Assembly: GCF_001542915.1 (NCBI RefSeq)
Contig: NZ_LNNH01000055.1
Location: 124,001-188,000, forward strand
Direction: 5' to 3'
From: Peribacillus simplex
GTDB taxonomy: Bacteria; Bacillota; Bacilli; Bacillales; DSM-1321
DNA length: 64,000 bases
The notes beneath the pieces were generated by a model. That model did no database searches. It saw only the letters and a list, made by a program, of their open reading frames with translations, and had not been told where the DNA came from. The position numbers and the translations under genes are program-made. This document shows, piece by piece, positions 1 to 9,522 of the stretch. Within the stretch, counting starts at the first letter, position 1, and each line of letters begins with the position of its first letter.

Positions 1-745
1 CGACATAATTTGTTAGCGATTGCCCTATGAGTTCATTCGCATCTCCGTATACTTTGACGAATTTGGCCACTCGATCAACGCCATATTTGATCACGTCATG
101 ATAGACGAGAACCTGGCCATCCGTATCTGCACCTGCTCCAATCCCGATGGTCGGTATTCCCAAGTGATGCGTGACCAGCTCCCCCACTTGATATGGTACA
201 CATTCAAATACTATTGCCATTGCCCCCGCAGCTTCACACCTCTTTGCGTCCTCCACAAGCTGTGCAGCAGCTTCGGCGTCTTTTCCTTGTACTTTGTATC
301 CCCCTAGCACCCCCACCGATTGAGGGGTCAAGCCAAGATGGGCTACAACCGGGATGCCTGCCTTCGTCAACGCGGCTATTTTTTCAACGACTTCATCTGC
401 CCCTTCAAGCTTCACGGCATCCGCATGGCCTTCCTGCATGATTCGAGCTGCATTCTTGAGTGTTTCATCCATTGAAAGATGATAGCTCATGAAGGGCATA
501 TCCGTAACGACAAAAGTATCCGGCGCCCCGCGTTTTACGGCCTTGGTGTGATGAATCATATCATTCACCGTTACAGGAATCGTCGACTCATATCCCAATA
601 CGACCATTCCTAAAGAATCGCCCACCAATATCATATCCACTCCTGCTTGTTCGGCTAATTTTGCGGATGGGTAATCATAAGCCGTCAGCATGACGATCTT
701 CTCTTGATTTTGTTTCATTTTCAAAAAATCTCCGGACAATTTCAT
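1..745 (-). CDS. panB: 3-methyl-2-oxobutanoate hydroxymethyltransferase, C-terminus cut by window edge
   Basis: First committed enzyme of pantothenate synthesis; it transfers a hydroxymethyl group from methylene-tetrahydrofolate to 2-oxoisovalerate in the cytoplasm. Reading the minus strand from the ATG at 745 gives 248 codons without a stop. It begins [20 protein letters not shown] and contains the family's metal-binding segment VGDSLGMV, then KLEG and PTIGIGAG. The start follows a strong AAGGAGGAAACGTA ribosome-binding site. The frame runs off the left edge, so panC and panD presumably follow outside. It lies downstream of birA, as in B. subtilis, but after a 345-base structured leader. Confidence 0.95.
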   Translation of the reverse strand, partial: MKLSGDFLKMKQNQEKIVMLTAYDYPSAKLAEQAGVDMILVGDSLGMVVLGYESTIPVTVNDMIHHTKAVKRGAPDTFVVTDMPFMSYHLSMDETLKNAARIMQEGHADAVKLEGADEVVEKIAALTKAGIPVVAHLGLTPQSVGVLGGYKVQGKDAEAAAQLVEDAKRCEAAGAMAIVFECVPYQVGELVTHHLGIPTIGIGAGADTDGQVLVYHDVIKYGVDRVAKFVKVYGDANELIGQSLTNYV

Positions 746-1090
746 TACGTTTCCTCCTTTTTGATGGAGGAGATGAAAACATCAGTGTAAGTGAACTGGT
801 GCCTCTACATTCATACGCAAAAAAAAGACTGACTAAAAAAGGTATCTGTTACGCGCGAAAAATAGCAAAAAAAGCCATATTTCGTTCAATAAACAGCACT
901 TATCTTTTAGTCAATCCTTTTGTTCCATCAGAAGTTTCATCCCTCCGTCCCCGTCCAATAATCTGGATCAAGGCAGATTTTCAAATAATTTGGCATTTAT
1001 GGGGGTGCAGTTCACATAAGATACTGCCCACTTGCATTATATCAAGCAAAAATCAAAAATTCTATTTTTTTTTATGGAATTGACAAAAAT
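746..1090 (-). promoter_or_regulatory. panB 5' leader with promoter, small hairpins and a long terminator-like hairpin
   Basis: The interval between birA and panB has no convincing gene. On the minus strand an extended -10 box (TGATATAAT, 1036-1044) implies a start near 1029 and a leader of about 285 bases; no good -35 is seen. The leader contains a GCAGT/ACUGC hairpin and an AATCTG/CAGATT hairpin. These are followed by a 90-base imperfect palindrome (827-916) whose outer 14-bp stem is followed directly by eight T residues (826-819). Translation would start 73 bases further on. This layout suggests conditional termination. Rfam's pan motif is known from pantothenate leaders, but I cannot confirm a match by eye. 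Confidence 0.5.
819..916 (-). terminator. Long hairpin plus T8 inside the panB leader
   Basis: Minus-strand arms GATTGACTAAAAGA (916-903) and TTTTTTAGTCAGTC (840-827) pair over 14 positions with two G-U wobbles, followed at once by eight T residues. The enclosed loop folds further (CTGTT/AACAG, then about ten of eleven pairs around a T7 loop), so the whole 90 bases form one extended hairpin. It could end birA transcripts, attenuate panB, or both. Confidence 0.6.
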
Positions 1091-2071
1091 CTACTGAATT
1101 TCAATGTCTGCCGAATAAATCGAATGAACGGTTCCTTTTTCATCCTCAAGGAGCAGCACACCGGCATCGGTTATGCCCAATGCTTTTCCGACGATCGTAT
1201 CGTTGACGGTGCTGGCCCTGATAACCTGTCCAAGGCTGATCGCATAACTTTCCCACAGATCCTTTATCGGCTTGAAGCCTTCCTCCAGGTAGAGATCATA
1301 TAAATGTTCCAAGCGCAATAATGCACGCTGAATGACCGTCGACCTTGAAATCAGTTCTCCGCTTTCTATGAAAAGCGAAGAAGCCTTTTCCTGCAGCTCT
1401 TCGGGAAAGTCTTCCAATTGCTGATTAATATTCATTCCAATTCCGATGATGACAGAATGAATCCTATCCGATTCCGCCTGCATTTCGGTCAGGATGCCCA
1501 CCACTTTCTTGCGATTCACCAAAATGTCATTCGGCCATTTTATTTGCGGTTTCAAATCAGTCGTATCCTCTATGGCCTGAGCCACGGCAACCGCTGCCAA
1601 CAAGGTCAACTGCGGAGCCTCATGAACCGGGATCTTCGGCCTTAAGATGAGGCTCATCCATATGCCGCTGAATTTTGGTGAATGCCAAGATCTCATCAAT
1701 CTTCCTTTCCCGGATATCTGTTCCTCGGCAACGACCAATGTCCCTTCCTGAACACCTTCATTTGCAAGTTGATGGGCAATTTTCTGTGTAGATTCCACCG
1801 TCTCCTGATAGTGAATCATCTTGCCGATCGTCGTTGTTTCCAAGCCAAGCTGTATTTCGCTTTCGGACACTTTTTCTGGTGCCGATATGATCCGATAGCC
1901 TTTTTTTCTAACCGCCTCGACGCGATATCCTTCACTGCGCAGATCTTCGATATGCTTCCATACCGCTGTTCGTGAACAGCCAATATATTCGGCAATTTCC
2001 TGCCCTGATATAAATGCACCATCCGCCTTTGAAAGGGCTTCCATCAGCTTTGTTCTTAACTCAGATTGCAT
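1091..2071 (-). CDS. birA: Biotin protein ligase / biotin operon repressor
   Basis: Bifunctional protein that activates biotin as biotinyl-AMP, attaches it to acetyl-CoA carboxylase carrier protein, and represses biotin genes. An N-terminal winged helix-turn-helix (SGQEIAEYIGCSRTAVWKHI, about residues 20-40) is followed by the ligase core with the nucleotide-binding segment SGKGRLMRSWHS and KWPNDI. About 326 residues, normal for the two-domain class. I chose the ATG at 2071, eight bases after AGGTGG, over an in-frame GTG at 2083. It overlaps the end of cca by 16 bases, so the two are co-transcribed and probably translationally coupled. Confidence 0.94.
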   Translation of the reverse strand: MQSELRTKLMEALSKADGAFISGQEIAEYIGCSRTAVWKHIEDLRSEGYRVEAVRKKGYRIISAPEKVSESEIQLGLETTTIGKMIHYQETVESTQKIAHQLANEGVQEGTLVVAEEQISGKGRLMRSWHSPKFSGIWMSLILRPKIPVHEAPQLTLLAAVAVAQAIEDTTDLKPQIKWPNDILVNRKKVVGILTEMQAESDRIHSVIIGIGMNINQQLEDFPEELQEKASSLFIESGELISRSTVIQRALLRLEHLYDLYLEEGFKPIKDLWESYAISLGQVIRASTVNDTIVGKALGITDAGVLLLEDEKGTVHSIYSADIEIQ

Positions 2072-3249
2072 TTCACGAGCCACCTCATTATTTCTTCTTT
2101 ATCATTTCTTAATTCTCCATCCAAGACCGCCTTCACGATCATTTCCAGGTATGCTTTGACCCAAGGTCCTGGTTTTTCTTGACGCCAATTCACTAAATCC
2201 GTCCCCGTTACGTCAAGTTCGGACATCGTTTTGATAGTCAGTGCCTCGTACTGCTGTTGGCCGCTTTCCTCCGCCTCGATGACATTCCCCCCCGTCAGGG
2301 AAGCTTTGACCTTGGCCGCCTGTACAGTCAAGTCATGCCCGGCTTGGAATACCTCAAAGGATGATTTTTCAAAAGACGGTTCCTGCTTTATCAGCTGTAC
2401 AATCCGCTGGATGTTTCGGATCGTTTTTAATGGCAGTTTCCATGCCCTTAACGCCGCTTCCATTTCGTCATCCTTTGTCTTGACCATGATCACGGACCAT
2501 AACTCTGCCGCTTTTAAATGATGAAGCGGCAGGTTCAGTACATTCTTTAAATGGTCCTTCTTATCCGAGAGCTTTGGCAGGTATTGATACAATCCGCTTT
2601 CCAACAAAAGGGCGATTGCCCTCTTCTTATATGTACCGGCCATTAACTTCTCGAATTCGACCAGAATCCTTTCGACTGCAATCTTGCCAATGATGGGGGC
2701 ATTCACTTGAAGCGAGTGGAAAGTGTCATGATCCAGTTCAAAACCAAGCTGGCTGACGAACCTTAATGCGCGCATCATCCTCAAGGCATCCTCATGAAAT
2801 CGTTCATGCGGGTTACCGACCGTAATGATCCTTTGCTCTGAAAGATCACGCCTCCCATTGAAAGGATCGATGATATTTCCCCCTTTATCCATGGCGATTG
2901 CATTCATCGTAAAATCCCTTCTTTGTAAATCCTCCGTCAAAGAGCGGACAAATTGGACGGAATCCGGTCTGCGGAAGTCCGAATAACCGCCTTCCGTTCT
3001 AAATGTCGTAATTTCATATGTACCTGACGGCGTAATGGCGAGCACCGTACCGTGATCAATCCCGATATCCGCCGTATTGGGAAACACCTCTTTTATTTCC
3101 AGCGGGGTCGCGGAAGTGGCGATGTCCACATCATTAATCGCACGGCCTAGAATATAATCCCTTACAGAGCCACCAACGAAATACGCCTCGAATCCTGCTT
3201 GTTCAATCTTTTCAAGAATGGGCACCGATTTTAAGAATAATTCGTCCAT
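2056..3249 (-). CDS. cca: CCA-adding tRNA nucleotidyltransferase
   Basis: Adds or repairs the 3' CCA end of tRNAs using CTP and ATP. The N-terminal class II nucleotidyltransferase signature is visible: FVGGSVRDYILGRAINDVDI, with the catalytic DVD pair, then RRDFTMNAIAMD and the ERF/EDALRMMRALRF segment. About 397 residues, typical for the single-polypeptide bacterial enzyme. The ATG at 3249 is eight bases from GGAGG; the upstream in-frame ATG at 3255 sits too close to it. It lies 13 bases downstream of bshA in the same operon. Confidence 0.94.
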   Translation of the reverse strand: MDELFLKSVPILEKIEQAGFEAYFVGGSVRDYILGRAINDVDIATSATPLEIKEVFPNTADIGIDHGTVLAITPSGTYEITTFRTEGGYSDFRRPDSVQFVRSLTEDLQRRDFTMNAIAMDKGGNIIDPFNGRRDLSEQRIITVGNPHERFHEDALRMMRALRFVSQLGFELDHDTFHSLQVNAPIIGKIAVERILVEFEKLMAGTYKKRAIALLLESGLYQYLPKLSDKKDHLKNVLNLPLHHLKAAELWSVIMVKTKDDEMEAALRAWKLPLKTIRNIQRIVQLIKQEPSFEKSSFEVFQAGHDLTVQAAKVKASLTGGNVIEAEESGQQQYEALTIKTMSELDVTGTDLVNWRQEKPGPWVKAYLEMIVKAVLDGELRNDKEEIMRWLVKCNLS

Positions 3250-3262
3250 CAGCATCCCCTCC

Positions 3263-4402
3263 CTATTTGATGGATTTAGCTTCTAACGCTTCCAGGTAAA
3301 TAGCTTCATATTGCGACATGATCGTATCTGAATGAAAATCGGTATTGGCCCTTTCCAGTGCAGCCTCAGAAAAACGTTCATGCAGGGCGGGATCACTTAA
3401 TAGACCGACCGCTTTTTCGGCCACCGTCGCGACATCTCCCAAATCACAAATATAACCGGTCTCCCCATTAACGATGACCTCCGGAATGCCGCCAATATCC
3501 GTTCCGATACAAGGAACTCCGCATGCCATCGCTTCTAAAAGCACCAGGCCGAAGCTTTCTTTTTCCGATAACAGGTAAAGCAAATCACTGATTGAATATA
3601 ATTCGGCAAGGTTATCCTGTTTTCCAAGGAATAGGACCGATTCATCGATTCCAAGATCTTTCGCCAAGGCCAATACGGTTGTCACTTCCGGTCCATCCCC
3701 AACGAGGAGAAGCTTGGCAGGGATTTTCTTTTGAGTTAAATAAAACGCCTGGATGACGTCCTTCACACGCTTGACGGAACGGAAATTGGAAACATGGATG
3801 ATCACTTTTTCGTCATCCTTGATCCCGTATTCGTCCTTCAGGTAATCTGAATTTGCTTTATGGTAATCCCTTTCATCAATAAAGTTATATACGGTTTTAA
3901 TTTCCTTATCGGGAGCGATCAAATCATATGTTTGTTTGACAAGTGAATTAGACACACCGGTAACGACATCTGATTGCTCTATCCCGAATTTTATTAAATT
4001 GGTCAGGGAAGGATCATGTCCCAGCACAGTGATGTCTGTACCGTGAAGCGTGGTGACGATCTTCACTTCATTGCCCGACATTTGCTTGGCCAAAATCGCA
4101 CAAACAGCATGGGGAATGGCATAATGAACGTGAAGGATATCCAATTTCTCCCGTTTCACCACTTCAGCTAACTTGCTCGCAAGCGCAAGGTCGTATGGGG
4201 GATACTGGAATACGGAATACGAATTCACTTCCACTTGGTGATAATAAATATTGTGATACATCTTATTCAAGCGAAAAGGGAGGCTTGAAGAAATGAAATG
4301 TATTTCATGCCCCTTTTCCGCAAGCATCTTGCCTAATTCAGTGGCTACGACACCTGAACCTCCAACTGTGGGATAGCAGGTAATTCCAATTTTTAATTTC
4401 AT
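3263..4402 (-). CDS. bshA: N-acetyl-alpha-D-glucosaminyl L-malate synthase (bacillithiol step 1)
   Basis: GT4-family, GT-B fold glycosyltransferase that joins UDP-GlcNAc to L-malate, the first step of bacillithiol synthesis. Seen: the N-terminal [20 protein letters not shown] glycine-rich segment, HVHYAIPHA, the central LLVGDGPE, and the C-terminal EX7E-type segment around [17 protein letters not shown]. 379 residues, usual length. It starts 4 bases after the bshB1 stop, so the two bacillithiol genes are adjacent in one transcript. Identification rests on strong motif agreement and context conserved with B. subtilis. Confidence 0.94.
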   Translation of the reverse strand: MKLKIGITCYPTVGGSGVVATELGKMLAEKGHEIHFISSSLPFRLNKMYHNIYYHQVEVNSYSVFQYPPYDLALASKLAEVVKREKLDILHVHYAIPHAVCAILAKQMSGNEVKIVTTLHGTDITVLGHDPSLTNLIKFGIEQSDVVTGVSNSLVKQTYDLIAPDKEIKTVYNFIDERDYHKANSDYLKDEYGIKDDEKVIIHVSNFRSVKRVKDVIQAFYLTQKKIPAKLLLVGDGPEVTTVLALAKDLGIDESVLFLGKQDNLAELYSISDLLYLLSEKESFGLVLLEAMACGVPCIGTDIGGIPEVIVNGETGYICDLGDVATVAEKAVGLLSDPALHERFSEAALERANTDFHSDTIMSQYEAIYLEALEAKSIK

Positions 4403-4406
4403 AAGA

Positions 4407-5120
4407 TTAGTTATCTCCTAACAAATCGGCATCAATCAATAACGGTTTCTTTGTCATGAATCCTTCAGCGTATCCGACACCGACTTCTTTGCCGAACATT
4501 CGCTCCCGTGCCTCTACCGTCTCGATATAACCATTCACAAGCGGTGTGTCCGCCGCTCCATCCGTTTTGTCGAATTGGCTGGCGTATGTCCTGAGGCTAT
4601 CCAGCTTCGTCGGTAATGTAGAAGTGATGTCCACGACGAAGTCCGGCTTGTGAAAACCGTTTATCATATAATAATACATATTTTTGACACGATGATAGTC
4701 GCTGCTGCCTTCTTCCATATACTTTCTCACTCCCGCAGAAAAAACTGCTTCTTCCACTAATTTTGCACAGTTTCCATGATCGGGATGGCGATCCGCTGAA
4801 AAAGGGGCAAATACGAGCGCAGGTTTATACTGGCGAATGACGGTAATGATTTGATTTATGTATTCCGCTTTCATATAAAGCCCCCGGTCGGGTAAATCCA
4901 GGGAAATTCTCTCCACTCCAAGGATGTCTGCCGCCTTTTTAGCTTCCTTTTGCCTTAATGAGATGCTTCCGTTCGATGACATTTCAGCCTTTGTCAAATC
5001 GCATATCACGATATGCTTGCCTTGCTGTACATACTTGGCGATCGTGCCGCCCATACCGATTTCAACATCATCCGCATGTGCACCGAACGCCAGGATATCT
5101 ATATTACTTTTGCTTATCAT
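4407..5120 (-). CDS. bshB1: Bacillithiol biosynthesis deacetylase BshB1
   Basis: Zinc-dependent LmbE/PIG-L-type deacetylase acting on GlcNAc-malate, the second bacillithiol step. The zinc-site motif AHADD lies near the N-terminus ([18 protein letters not shown]), followed by [13 protein letters not shown], which carries the third ligand and catalytic residues. About 237 residues. I chose the ATG at 5120 because AAGGTG lies six bases upstream; longer in-frame extensions would run into mgsA without support. It overlaps the last 17 bases of mgsA, which suggests translational coupling. Confidence 0.93.
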   Translation of the reverse strand: MISKSNIDILAFGAHADDVEIGMGGTIAKYVQQGKHIVICDLTKAEMSSNGSISLRQKEAKKAADILGVERISLDLPDRGLYMKAEYINQIITVIRQYKPALVFAPFSADRHPDHGNCAKLVEEAVFSAGVRKYMEEGSSDYHRVKNMYYYMINGFHKPDFVVDITSTLPTKLDSLRTYASQFDKTDGAADTPLVNGYIETVEARERMFGKEVGVGYAEGFMTKKPLLIDADLLGDN

Positions 5121-5529
5121 TGATTTCACCTTGTTTTTTTCGTAGTTTAAGCCAATCCATATACCCATGCTCCAAGCCTTTTACCAGTACTTCGGCCGTA
5201 CCCATATTGGTGGCCAGGGGTATTTCATATACGTCGGAAAGACGGATAAGGGCCGATACATCCGGTTCATGGGGCTGTGATGTCAATGGATCGCGGAAAA
5301 ATAAGACCATATCCATTTCCCCCCGTGCAATCATGGCGCCTATTTCCTGATCTCCGCCAAGCGGACCCGAATGAAAACGGTGAACTGTCAAGGATACTTC
5401 TTCCATGATCCGTTTTCCGGTCGTACCTGTTGCAAATAACTCATGCTGCTGAAATACTGATTTATACGCTGTTACAAATTGAATGATATCTTCTTTTTTC
5501 TTGTCATGGGCAATCAAGGCAATTTTCAT
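5104..5529 (-). CDS. mgsA: Methylglyoxal synthase
   Basis: Converts dihydroxyacetone phosphate to methylglyoxal and phosphate, a bypass of lower glycolysis under phosphate limitation. The family's phosphate-binding segments are visible: [21 protein letters not shown] and the catalytic-aspartate region [17 protein letters not shown]. About 141 residues, normal. The ATG at 5529 is seven bases after GGAGG, while an in-frame TTG at 5535 lies inside that spacing. It sits between dapB and bshB1 in the same order as B. subtilis. Confidence 0.94.
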   Translation of the reverse strand: MKIALIAHDKKKEDIIQFVTAYKSVFQQHELFATGTTGKRIMEEVSLTVHRFHSGPLGGDQEIGAMIARGEMDMVLFFRDPLTSQPHEPDVSALIRLSDVYEIPLATNMGTAEVLVKGLEHGYMDWLKLRKKQGEINDKQK

Positions 5530-5546
5530 CGTCAATCCTCCACTCC

Positions 5547-6347
5547 CTATTCAATAATATTTTCCAGACCGTATACAAGTATGTCCAATTTCATGACGGT
5601 ATCTACCGCAAGTTTAACTCCTGACATGAAGGAAGCCCGATTGAAGGAATCATGTCTAATCGTCAATAACTCCCCATCGCTTCCGAAAAGCACTTGTTGA
5701 TGAGCGACGAGTCCTGGAAGCCGAACGCTATGGATATGCATGCCCTCCACATTCGCTCCTCTTGCGCCCTGGATGGTTTCCTTCTCGTTAGGATGACCTT
5801 GCTGCTTCGTTTCCCTAACCGCCGCGATCATATCTGCCGTTTTCGAGGCGGTGCCTGAAGGGGCATCCAGTTTTTGGTCATGATGCATTTCAATGATTTC
5901 TACATCCGGGAAGTATTTAGCCGCCATTTGGGAAAACTTCATCATCAAAATGGCACCTATCGCGAAGTTTGGTGCAATGATGCAGCCGATACCTTTTTCC
6001 TTTGTCAATGATTCCAGCTTCGTTAAATCTTCCTTGGTAAAGCCGGTCGTGCCCACTACAGGCCTGATGTTGTGCTTCAGTGCGGTCTCGGTATGGTACA
6101 TCCCCACTTCTGGCGTAGTCAAATCAATCAATACGTCTGCTTTCACCGAAGAAAAGCATTCGTTAATATCCGAAAAAACAGGCACATCCATGCCCTGAAA
6201 ACCTTCTATGGAGGAAAGGCTTATCCCGTTATGTTTGTGGTCGATGACAGCCGCCAATTCAAATTCTTCCGTCCTTTGGACAAGCTTCACCGCTTCATTT
6301 CCCATTCTGCCTCGCGGACCCGCTACAATTACCTTTACTTTACTCAT
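5547..6347 (-). CDS. dapB: 4-hydroxy-tetrahydrodipicolinate reductase
   Basis: NAD(P)H-dependent reductase of the diaminopimelate/lysine pathway, which also leads to spore dipicolinate. Seen: the N-terminal nucleotide-binding segment [13 protein letters not shown], the VGTTGF segment, IAPNFAIGA, and the active-site [15 protein letters not shown]. About 266 residues. The ATG at 6347 follows GGAGGGGG at good spacing; the 18-residue upstream extension is Lys/Arg-rich and unsupported. It overlaps ypjD by 8 bases and leads into mgsA. Confidence 0.95.
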   Translation of the reverse strand: MSKVKVIVAGPRGRMGNEAVKLVQRTEEFELAAVIDHKHNGISLSSIEGFQGMDVPVFSDINECFSSVKADVLIDLTTPEVGMYHTETALKHNIRPVVGTTGFTKEDLTKLESLTKEKGIGCIIAPNFAIGAILMMKFSQMAAKYFPDVEIIEMHHDQKLDAPSGTASKTADMIAAVRETKQQGHPNEKETIQGARGANVEGMHIHSVRLPGLVAHQQVLFGSDGELLTIRHDSFNRASFMSGVKLAVDTVMKLDILVYGLENIIE

Positions 6348-6699
6348 CTTCACTTTCCCCCTCCGTAGTATCTTGTTTTTTTGTCCATCTATCTTTATCA
6401 CGGGTTGTAAACTTATGCATCACCTTATCATGTGAGCTTTGGAGGTCGATCCCTAATGAATTGGCAAAACAAATTAAAACAAAAAGCATGTCGCCCAATT
6501 CTTCCTCGACCGTGTTCTCTTCCTCCGTTGTTTTCTTCGGTTTTTCACCATGATAATGATTGACCTCCCTCGCCAATTCCCCGAGCTCTTCAGTCATGCG
6601 AGCAAGCATGGCAAGCGGGCTGAAATAGCCTTCCTTGAATTGTCCTATGTATTGGTCCACCTCAGCCTGCATGTGTTGAATCGTCTTGTGCTTTTCCAT
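6340..6699 (-). CDS. ypjD: MazG-like nucleotide pyrophosphohydrolase YpjD
   Basis: Small all-alpha NTP pyrophosphohydrolase of the MazG superfamily, which hydrolyses (d)NTPs to NMP and pyrophosphate, probably for pool sanitation. The metal-binding pattern is visible as [12 protein letters not shown] (EExxE) and [18 protein letters not shown] (ExxD). About 119 residues, one MazG domain. The true start is most likely the ATG at 6699; an in-frame TTG lies at 6711. First gene of the run into dapB. The exact substrate cannot be read from sequence. Confidence 0.85.
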   Translation of the reverse strand: MEKHKTIQHMQAEVDQYIGQFKEGYFSPLAMLARMTEELGELAREVNHYHGEKPKKTTEEENTVEEELGDMLFVLICFANSLGIDLQSSHDKVMHKFTTRDKDRWTKKQDTTEGESEDE

Positions 6700-6797
6700 A
6701 TAGTCACCCAATCTCGATTTTCGTTTACAAACTTCATATCTTCTCCATGTTAGCTAAAAGTGAAACAGATGACAACAGATACGTTCGCGAATCAAAA

Positions 6798-6826
6798 TTG
6801 CCCATAGTTGGCTAATTAGTTATAAT
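6798..6826 (+). promoter_or_regulatory. Sigma-A promoter for the yitT-family gene
   Basis: TTGCCC (6798-6803) and a perfect TATAAT (6821-6826) separated by 17 bases, about 43 bases before the ATG of the plus-strand YitT gene. It is divergent from ypjD. Confidence 0.75.
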
Positions 6827-6868
6827 AAGTCAATTGATGTTTTATTCAACCGTTTGGAGGTATGGAGA

Positions 6869-7741
6869 ATGCTTTTCGGCTTAAAACTAAAAAATACACT
6901 ATTCATCCTATTTGGGGCTGGGATCTTTGCCTTTGGCCTCGTGCATTTTAACATGCAAAATAATTTGGCCGAGGGCGGCTTCACCGGTCTAACCTTGATT
7001 ATATATCAACTTGTAGGCATAAATCCTTCCTATTCCAATTTGGTTTTGAACATTCCCCTGTTTTTAATCGGTTGGAAATATTTAGGCCGCACCTCCTTCC
7101 TCTATACGCTCATTGGAACGGTAGGCCTCTCGGTATGGCTATGGGTGTTCGAAAAATACCAAATCAACATCGACCTCGGAGGCGATTTGATGCTGGTCGC
7201 GTTGTTTGCAGGGGTCTTTGTAGGCGTCGGGCTTGGCATAATCTTCCGGTACGGGGGGACAACGGGAGGCGTCGATATCATTGCCCGTTTTGCACATCGC
7301 TATTTAGGAATGGGCATGGGCCGGACCATGTTCATCTTTGATGCCGTCGTGATCGGCCTTTCCATCCTCACCTACTTGAACTATCGGCAAGCGATGTATA
7401 CCCTTGTTGCCGTATTTATCGGGGCAAGAGTCATTGACTTCATGCAGGAGGGCGCATATGCTGCCAGGGGTGCGATGATCATCAGTGAAAAGAACCAGGA
7501 AATTGCTGAAAAAATCATGAAAGATATGGAGCGGGGCGTGACAGTCTTACGTGGATATGGTTCATTTACACGGAATGATCGGGAAGTTCTCTATTGCGTC
7601 GTCGCCAAAAATGAGCTGGTCCGTTTAAAAAATGCCATTACGTCAGTGGATCCCCATGCCTTCGTATCAGTAAGTGAAGTGCATGATGTATTGGGTGAGG
7701 GCTTCACCCTCGATGAGAATAAGAATCCGATTGAAAGATGA
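6869..7741 (+). CDS. YitT family membrane protein (YpjC-type)
   Basis: Integral membrane protein with five to six hydrophobic segments in the first about 190 residues (DUF161 region) and a soluble C-terminal DUF2179 domain (VTVLRGYGSFTRNDREVLYCVV). The membrane part is rich in glycine (GVGLGIIFRYGGTTGGVDII). Its transport or other function is not established. The ATG at 6869 is eight bases after GGAGG; an in-frame TTG at 6854 lies upstream of that site. About 290 residues. It is a lone plus-strand gene set between minus-strand operons with its own sigma-A promoter. B. subtilis has ypjC at the same place. Confidence 0.88.
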   Translation: MLFGLKLKNTLFILFGAGIFAFGLVHFNMQNNLAEGGFTGLTLIIYQLVGINPSYSNLVLNIPLFLIGWKYLGRTSFLYTLIGTVGLSVWLWVFEKYQINIDLGGDLMLVALFAGVFVGVGLGIIFRYGGTTGGVDIIARFAHRYLGMGMGRTMFIFDAVVIGLSILTYLNYRQAMYTLVAVFIGARVIDFMQEGAYAARGAMIISEKNQEIAEKIMKDMERGVTVLRGYGSFTRNDREVLYCVVAKNELVRLKNAITSVDPHAFVSVSEVHDVLGEGFTLDENKNPIER

Positions 7742-7814
7742 GTCATCATTCTGAAGCGTTCCCGGAAAAGCTTACTTTCATAACAAGCCGTCTTCGTCTG
7801 TATAAGCGGAAACA

Positions 7815-7846
7815 AAAAAAGGACGCCATCACATGATGGCGTCCTT
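7815..7846 (-). terminator. Terminator after the YugP-type peptidase, probably bidirectional
   Basis: Perfect 10-bp stem GGACGCCATC/GATGGCGTCC with an ACAT loop (7821-7844). Seven A residues precede it on the plus strand, giving TTTTTTT on the minus strand; the plus strand has a shorter TTT tail. It lies between convergent genes. Confidence 0.85.
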
Positions 7847-7852
7847 TACCAA

Positions 7853-8530
7853 TTAATCCTCATCCCTCGTCATGCCTGTATACATGAGCAAAAGGCGGAC
7901 CAATTCAAGTACTGCTACAAGAGCGGCAGCAACATACGTCATCGCAGCTGCACTCAATACTTTTTTCGTTTCCCGCTCTTCGTCATTCCGGATGACACCA
8001 ACGGAAACGAGCTGATCCATTGCACGAGACGAAGCATTGAATTCGACCGGCAGTGTAATCACTTGGAATACTACAGCCGCTGCCATGAATACGATCCCCG
8101 CCAGTAGCAACCCTGGAATATGAGCCAACATTCCGACTAAAATCAAGATCCAAGATATGTTGGAACCAAAGTTAGCGACCGGTACCAATGCATGACGAAA
8201 TCGCAGGAATGCGTACGCTTCTTTATCCTGGATCGCATGTCCGACTTCATGCGCCGCAACCGCTACCCCTGCAACCGAGTGACCGTGATAGTTGTCCGTT
8301 GATAACCGTACCGTTTTATCTCTTGGATCATAATGGTCAGATAGCATTCCAGGCGTCTCTTCCACCCTGACATTGAACAGTCCATTTTGATCCAAAATGG
8401 CCCTTGCCGTCTCAGCACCATTCATCCCCGAAGATGCCGGCACTTGGGAATACTTTTTATACGTACTTTTCACTTTCATTTGTGCATAAATCGGGATTAA
8501 AATGATAATCGCCAAATATATGAAATACAT
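7853..8530 (-). CDS. yugP: Membrane zinc metallopeptidase, YugP family
   Basis: Neutral zinc metallopeptidase (Zn_peptidase_2 type). The zinc motif HEVGH is at residues 94-98, just after the glycine/alanine-rich stretch SVAGVAVAAHEVGH. An N-terminal membrane helix (residues 2-17) and two to three later hydrophobic segments (WILILVGMLAHIPGLLLAGI; AAAMTYVAAALVAVLELV) place it in the cytoplasmic membrane. 225 residues. GGAGGATACC precedes the ATG. The physiological substrate is unknown. Its start is only about 85 bases from the ypjB stop, so it may be transcribed with ypjB. Confidence 0.9.
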   Translation of the reverse strand: MYFIYLAIIILIPIYAQMKVKSTYKKYSQVPASSGMNGAETARAILDQNGLFNVRVEETPGMLSDHYDPRDKTVRLSTDNYHGHSVAGVAVAAHEVGHAIQDKEAYAFLRFRHALVPVANFGSNISWILILVGMLAHIPGLLLAGIVFMAAAVVFQVITLPVEFNASSRAMDQLVSVGVIRNDEERETKKVLSAAAMTYVAAALVAVLELVRLLLMYTGMTRDED

Positions 8531-8615
8531 GGTATCCTCCTATAACTATAATTACTCTTAATTCTATGGATAGAAGACACCCCTGTCAAATATAGTGTTC
8601 TCTTCCCTTTCGTTT

Positions 8616-9401
8616 TTAATCATTATGTTGTTTTCTTGGTTTTTCCCGGTCTCCTTTATATTTTCTCCAGCCGACATAAGAAAGGGTCATGATGATGATG
8701 CTGCCTGTAGATATGATGACCCACCAAAGCGAAGGATCGGTATCATCTTCCCCCATATCTTCAAAAATGGAGGTTAGCTCGGTTTGTAAAGCGTCCAACT
8801 CCTTTTGACTTTCACCATCATTGATCACTTCCGGTCTGTACTGGTTAATGTATTGAATCCGAGTGTCCAATTGCTGCATCGTTTCCTTGGAAAGGTCCAC
8901 TTTCAAGCTGGGATAGATCATTTCATATTGTGAAAGGAATAAGTTCAACTGGCTATTGAATGTAATCGCGTCTTGTTTGATGGCGGCATTCTTCGTCTGC
9001 TGGAAAGAACTCATCATCTGATCCTCCATCTCTGTCCAAAGGGGCTGATGTGTTGACTTGACCGCATCAACGACAAGGCGGAATTTCGTCACAGAATTAA
9101 CCTTTTCGGAATCTCCCTTATTCATATCCTTTATCGTCATCAACGCCTCATTATGAGCTACAGTGATAATCCGAAGTTCGTCCATGTCAAGAATCTGCTC
9201 TTTCGCTGTCTCCTTTAAAAACCGGTCAGAAAAATACGTCAGCATCTTTTCCGAATCTCCATATCGCTTCAACTTGGTCATTTCCAACGCTCTATCGGAA
9301 ATGTTATCCAATTGCTCCAAACTTGAAGAGGATTCTGCATAGACAGGGAAATGTAAGACGACAAATAAAACAGCAATGGTTAATATGGATTTTTTTAACA
9401 T
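8616..9401 (-). CDS. ypjB: Sporulation protein YpjB
   Basis: Matches the YpjB sporulation family by context (ypjA-ypjB order) and architecture. A signal-peptide-like N-terminus (KKSILTIAVLFVVLHFPVYA, cleavage probably after YAES) is followed by a helical extracytoplasmic region and one C-terminal transmembrane segment (LWWVIISTGSIIIMTLSYVGW), then a basic tail (YKGDREKPRKQ). 261 residues. The molecular role is unknown. The start ATG follows TGAGGAGGGACG. No enzyme motif is visible. Confidence 0.85.
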   Translation of the reverse strand: MLKKSILTIAVLFVVLHFPVYAESSSSLEQLDNISDRALEMTKLKRYGDSEKMLTYFSDRFLKETAKEQILDMDELRIITVAHNEALMTIKDMNKGDSEKVNSVTKFRLVVDAVKSTHQPLWTEMEDQMMSSFQQTKNAAIKQDAITFNSQLNLFLSQYEMIYPSLKVDLSKETMQQLDTRIQYINQYRPEVINDGESQKELDALQTELTSIFEDMGEDDTDPSLWWVIISTGSIIIMTLSYVGWRKYKGDREKPRKQHND

Positions 9402-9479
9402 GCTACTCGTCCCTCCTCATATCTCTACTAAAACGATATGAAACAATAAAGATGAGTAGACCTTGTTCCATATAAAAAA

Positions 9480-9518
9480 GTTAACCCCGCCTTTACAAAA
9501 CCTGTAAGCGAGGTTAAC
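9480..9518 (-). terminator. Terminator after ypjA
   Basis: Minus strand: GTTAACCTCGC and GCGGGGTTAAC arms around an imperfect middle, with TTTTTT after the stem. It lies immediately downstream of the ypjA stop at 9523. Confidence 0.8.
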
Positions 9519-9522
9519 TTTT

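Noticed and set aside
799-1083. 94-residue plus-strand open frame before panB
   Set aside because: No ribosome-binding site, AT-rich and runs through the leader hairpin.
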